From the NCBI GenBank assembly GCA_001817685.1, contig MHIV01000020.1, positions 1 through 6,912 on the forward strand: 6,912 nt of DNA, in the 5' to 3' direction. Origin of the DNA: Candidatus Colwellbacteria bacterium RIFCSPHIGHO2_02_FULL_45_17 (GTDB lineage: Bacteria > Patescibacteriota > Minisyncoccia > UBA6257 > Colwellbacteraceae). Of this stretch, positions 5,256 through 6,912 are shown in pieces. The position numbers and the translations under genes are program-made. How positions within the stretch are numbered: the first letter of the stretch is position 1; each line of letters starts with the position of its first letter. The notes under the pieces are model-generated. The model did not search any database and had not been told where the DNA came from. It worked only from the letters and a program-made list of their open reading frames with translations.

Positions 5256-6912
5256 ATGGCTCATATTTCTCATATGGCCACTGTTGCCGAACTGAGAAAG
5301 ACATCTGAGCTCATAGATAGAGCTTACAAATTCGCTGAGAGGGCCCACGAAGGCCAAAAGCGGAGAACGGGCGCCCCGTATTTCAGCCATATTTTGGCAA
5401 CTGCTGAAATACTTGCTGAATGGGGAATGGATGAACAAACAATTGCCGCCGGGCTCCTACACGATGTTGTGGAGGACACGGATGTAACCGATAATGATTT
5501 ACAAAAAGAGTTTGGAAAGGAAATTAGCGGACTAGTTAATGGAGTCACAAAACTTGGAACCGTTAAGTATCGCGGAGATAAAACCCAGGCAGATAACTTA
5601 CGCAAGCTCATACTTGCGATGGCAGAAGATCTCCGTGTAATTCTCATAAAACTCGCGGACCGTCTTCATAATATGAATACACTTGATCCCCTACCTCCGG
5701 AAAAGCAGGAGAGAATCGCGCTAGAGACAATGGAAATCTACGCTCCACTAGCCTACAGACTAGGAATGCAGAAGCTCTCGGGCGAACTCCAGGACTTGGC
5801 ATTTCCTTATGCGTACCCGGACGAGTATAAGTGGATAGTAGATAACGTAAAGGAGCGATACGAAGCACGTGAGGCGTATTTAAAAAAACTCAAACCGATT
5901 GTAGAAAAGGCTCTCGAAGATAACGGCATAGAAGTTTTGGCTATGGACTTTCGAGCAAAACGCTATGCAAGTTTATACAAAAAACTTTTGAGAAGCGAGA
6001 TGAACCTCGAGAAGATTCACGACCTCGTCGCCTTCCGCATTATCGTAAAAGATATCGAAAGCTGTTATGGAAGCTTGGGTGTAATACATAACTTGTGGCC
6101 GCCGCTTCCGGGAAAGATTAAGGATTACATTGCGACTCCCAAGCCAAACGGTTATAGAAGTCTACACACCACAGTATTCGGACCGGATAAGAAATTAGTC
6201 GAGTTCCAAATTAGAACTGCCGAAATGCACCAGGAAGCGGAGAATGGGATCGCTGCTAGCTGGGCTTATGAAGAGAGCAAGGGGACGAAAACCTATAAAA
6301 AACGCAGAGCTGCAAGAGCAAATTTAAAGGAAGCGGCTTGGGTGGAACAGCTTCGATCATGGCAGAAAGGATTCGCCGATCCGGAAGAATTCATTGATGC
6401 TTTTAAAATTGACTTCTTAATGGACAGTATATTTGCTCTTACCCCAAAGGGCGCGGTCGTCGATTTACCCGCTGGAGCAACGCCGGTGGACTTCGCTTAT
6501 CATATTCACAGTGATATCGGAAACCAATGCGTCGGCGCCAAAGTAAATGGCAAGATTGTTCCGCTAGATCACGTACTCGAGTCTAGTGATGTGGTAGAAA
6601 TCATAACTCAAAAAAACAAGAAGCCATCGCAGTCTTGGTTAGATTTTGTTGTCACATCAAGCGCAAAGGCCCATATACGAAACGCCCTGAAGAACACGAG
6701 CAAGGGAAAATTGCTTGATACAAAAGCACAGAAAATCGAATTGAAAATTGTTGTGGAACACAGAACCGGTATTTTAAATGACGTATCTAGTATTATATCG
6801 CGCTCACACGTAAATATAATCACCCTTATTTCTGGGCCGCGTGATCGTGATTCGTATCACGTAATTAAAGCGCTGTGCGATACAGACAACAAAGACAAAA
6901 TTCTCAAAATAA
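5256..6912 (+). CDS. rel: Rel/SpoT-family (p)ppGpp synthetase/hydrolase, compact form, 3' truncated by the window
   Basis: This enzyme makes and degrades the stringent-response alarmone (p)ppGpp. The frame runs from ATG 5256 to the window end without a stop (552 codons). The HD hydrolase domain (about 15-160) looks active: His45, His69-Asp70 and Glu73-Asp74 in LLHDVVEDT, and Asp135 with Asn139 in LADRLHNM. The synthetase domain (about 195-345) has HDLVAFR with Asp256, KPNGYRSLHT with Tyr300, and EFQIRT with Glu316 and Gln318. The RXKD position reads KIKD, closer to bifunctional enzymes than to RelA's EXDD. TGS spans about 391-451. An ACT domain starts near 494, only about 42 residues later, so most of the helical and the zinc-finger/RRM domains of ordinary long Rel are missing. 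An in-frame ATG at 5274 is an alternative start; neither has a Shine-Dalgarno sequence. It follows topA by 47 bp on the same strand. Confidence 0.93.
   Translation, partial: MAHISHMATVAELRKTSELIDRAYKFAERAHEGQKRRTGAPYFSHILATAEILAEWGMDEQTIAAGLLHDVVEDTDVTDNDLQKEFGKEISGLVNGVTKLGTVKYRGDKTQADNLRKLILAMAEDLRVILIKLADRLHNMNTLDPLPPEKQERIALETMEIYAPLAYRLGMQKLSGELQDLAFPYAYPDEYKWIVDNVKERYEAREAYLKKLKPIVEKALEDNGIEVLAMDFRAKRYASLYKKLLRSEMNLEKIHDLVAFRIIVKDIESCYGSLGVIHNLWPPLPGKIKDYIATPKPNGYRSLHTTVFGPDKKLVEFQIRTAEMHQEAENGIAASWAYEESKGTKTYKKRRAARANLKEAAWVEQLRSWQKGFADPEEFIDAFKIDFLMDSIFALTPKGAVVDLPAGATPVDFAYHIHSDIGNQCVGAKVNGKIVPLDHVLESSDVVEIITQKNKKPSQSWLDFVVTSSAKAHIRNALKNTSKGKLLDTKAQKIELKIVVEHRTGILNDVSSIISRSHVNIITLISGPRDRDSYHVIKALCDTDNKDKILKI

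Noticed and set aside
5324..5868. Minus-strand open frames opposite rel
   Set aside because: They are antisense shadows of a clearly conserved Rel coding sequence, with no recognisable protein features.

Overview
The window looks like a chromosomal segment from a small-genome bacterium, most likely of the Candidate Phyla Radiation (Patescibacteria, Parcubacteria-like). This placement is inferred, not read from a marker gene. It rests on trimmed versions of conserved proteins (a 99-residue bL19 with a shortened loop, and a Rel-type (p)ppGpp enzyme lacking its middle C-terminal domains), tRNA genes without an encoded CCA, tight or overlapping gene spacing, a reduced PilO-like pilus protein, and hairpin-rich intergenic DNA resembling repeats I recall from such genomes.

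The left half (about 32-2305) reads on the minus strand. In transcription order it holds a PilO-like membrane protein, an overlapping small single-TM protein, tRNA-Ile(GAT), a 326-bp non-coding spacer packed with hairpins, tRNA-Val(GAC), an RluA-family pseudouridine synthase, ribosomal protein bL19, and an intrinsic terminator. From the tRNAs to bL19 this is a translation-themed unit. The spacer carries a 16-bp copy of the tRNA-Ile 3' end, 178 bp from the original, which resembles the footprint of an integration or duplication event.

The right half (2349-6912) reads on the plus strand: dprA, topA and rel. dprA and topA overlap by 20 bp. rel starts 47 bp after topA and runs off the window end inside its ACT domain. 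dprA and the PilO-like gene diverge from a 43-bp AT-rich gap, so a DNA-uptake-related pair (pilus assembly and DprA) may share a control region.

No complete undescribed system (CRISPR, toxin-antitoxin, phage defence or biosynthetic cluster) is visible. The most unusual parts are the inter-tRNA hairpin array with the displaced tRNA 3' end, and the compact Rel architecture.
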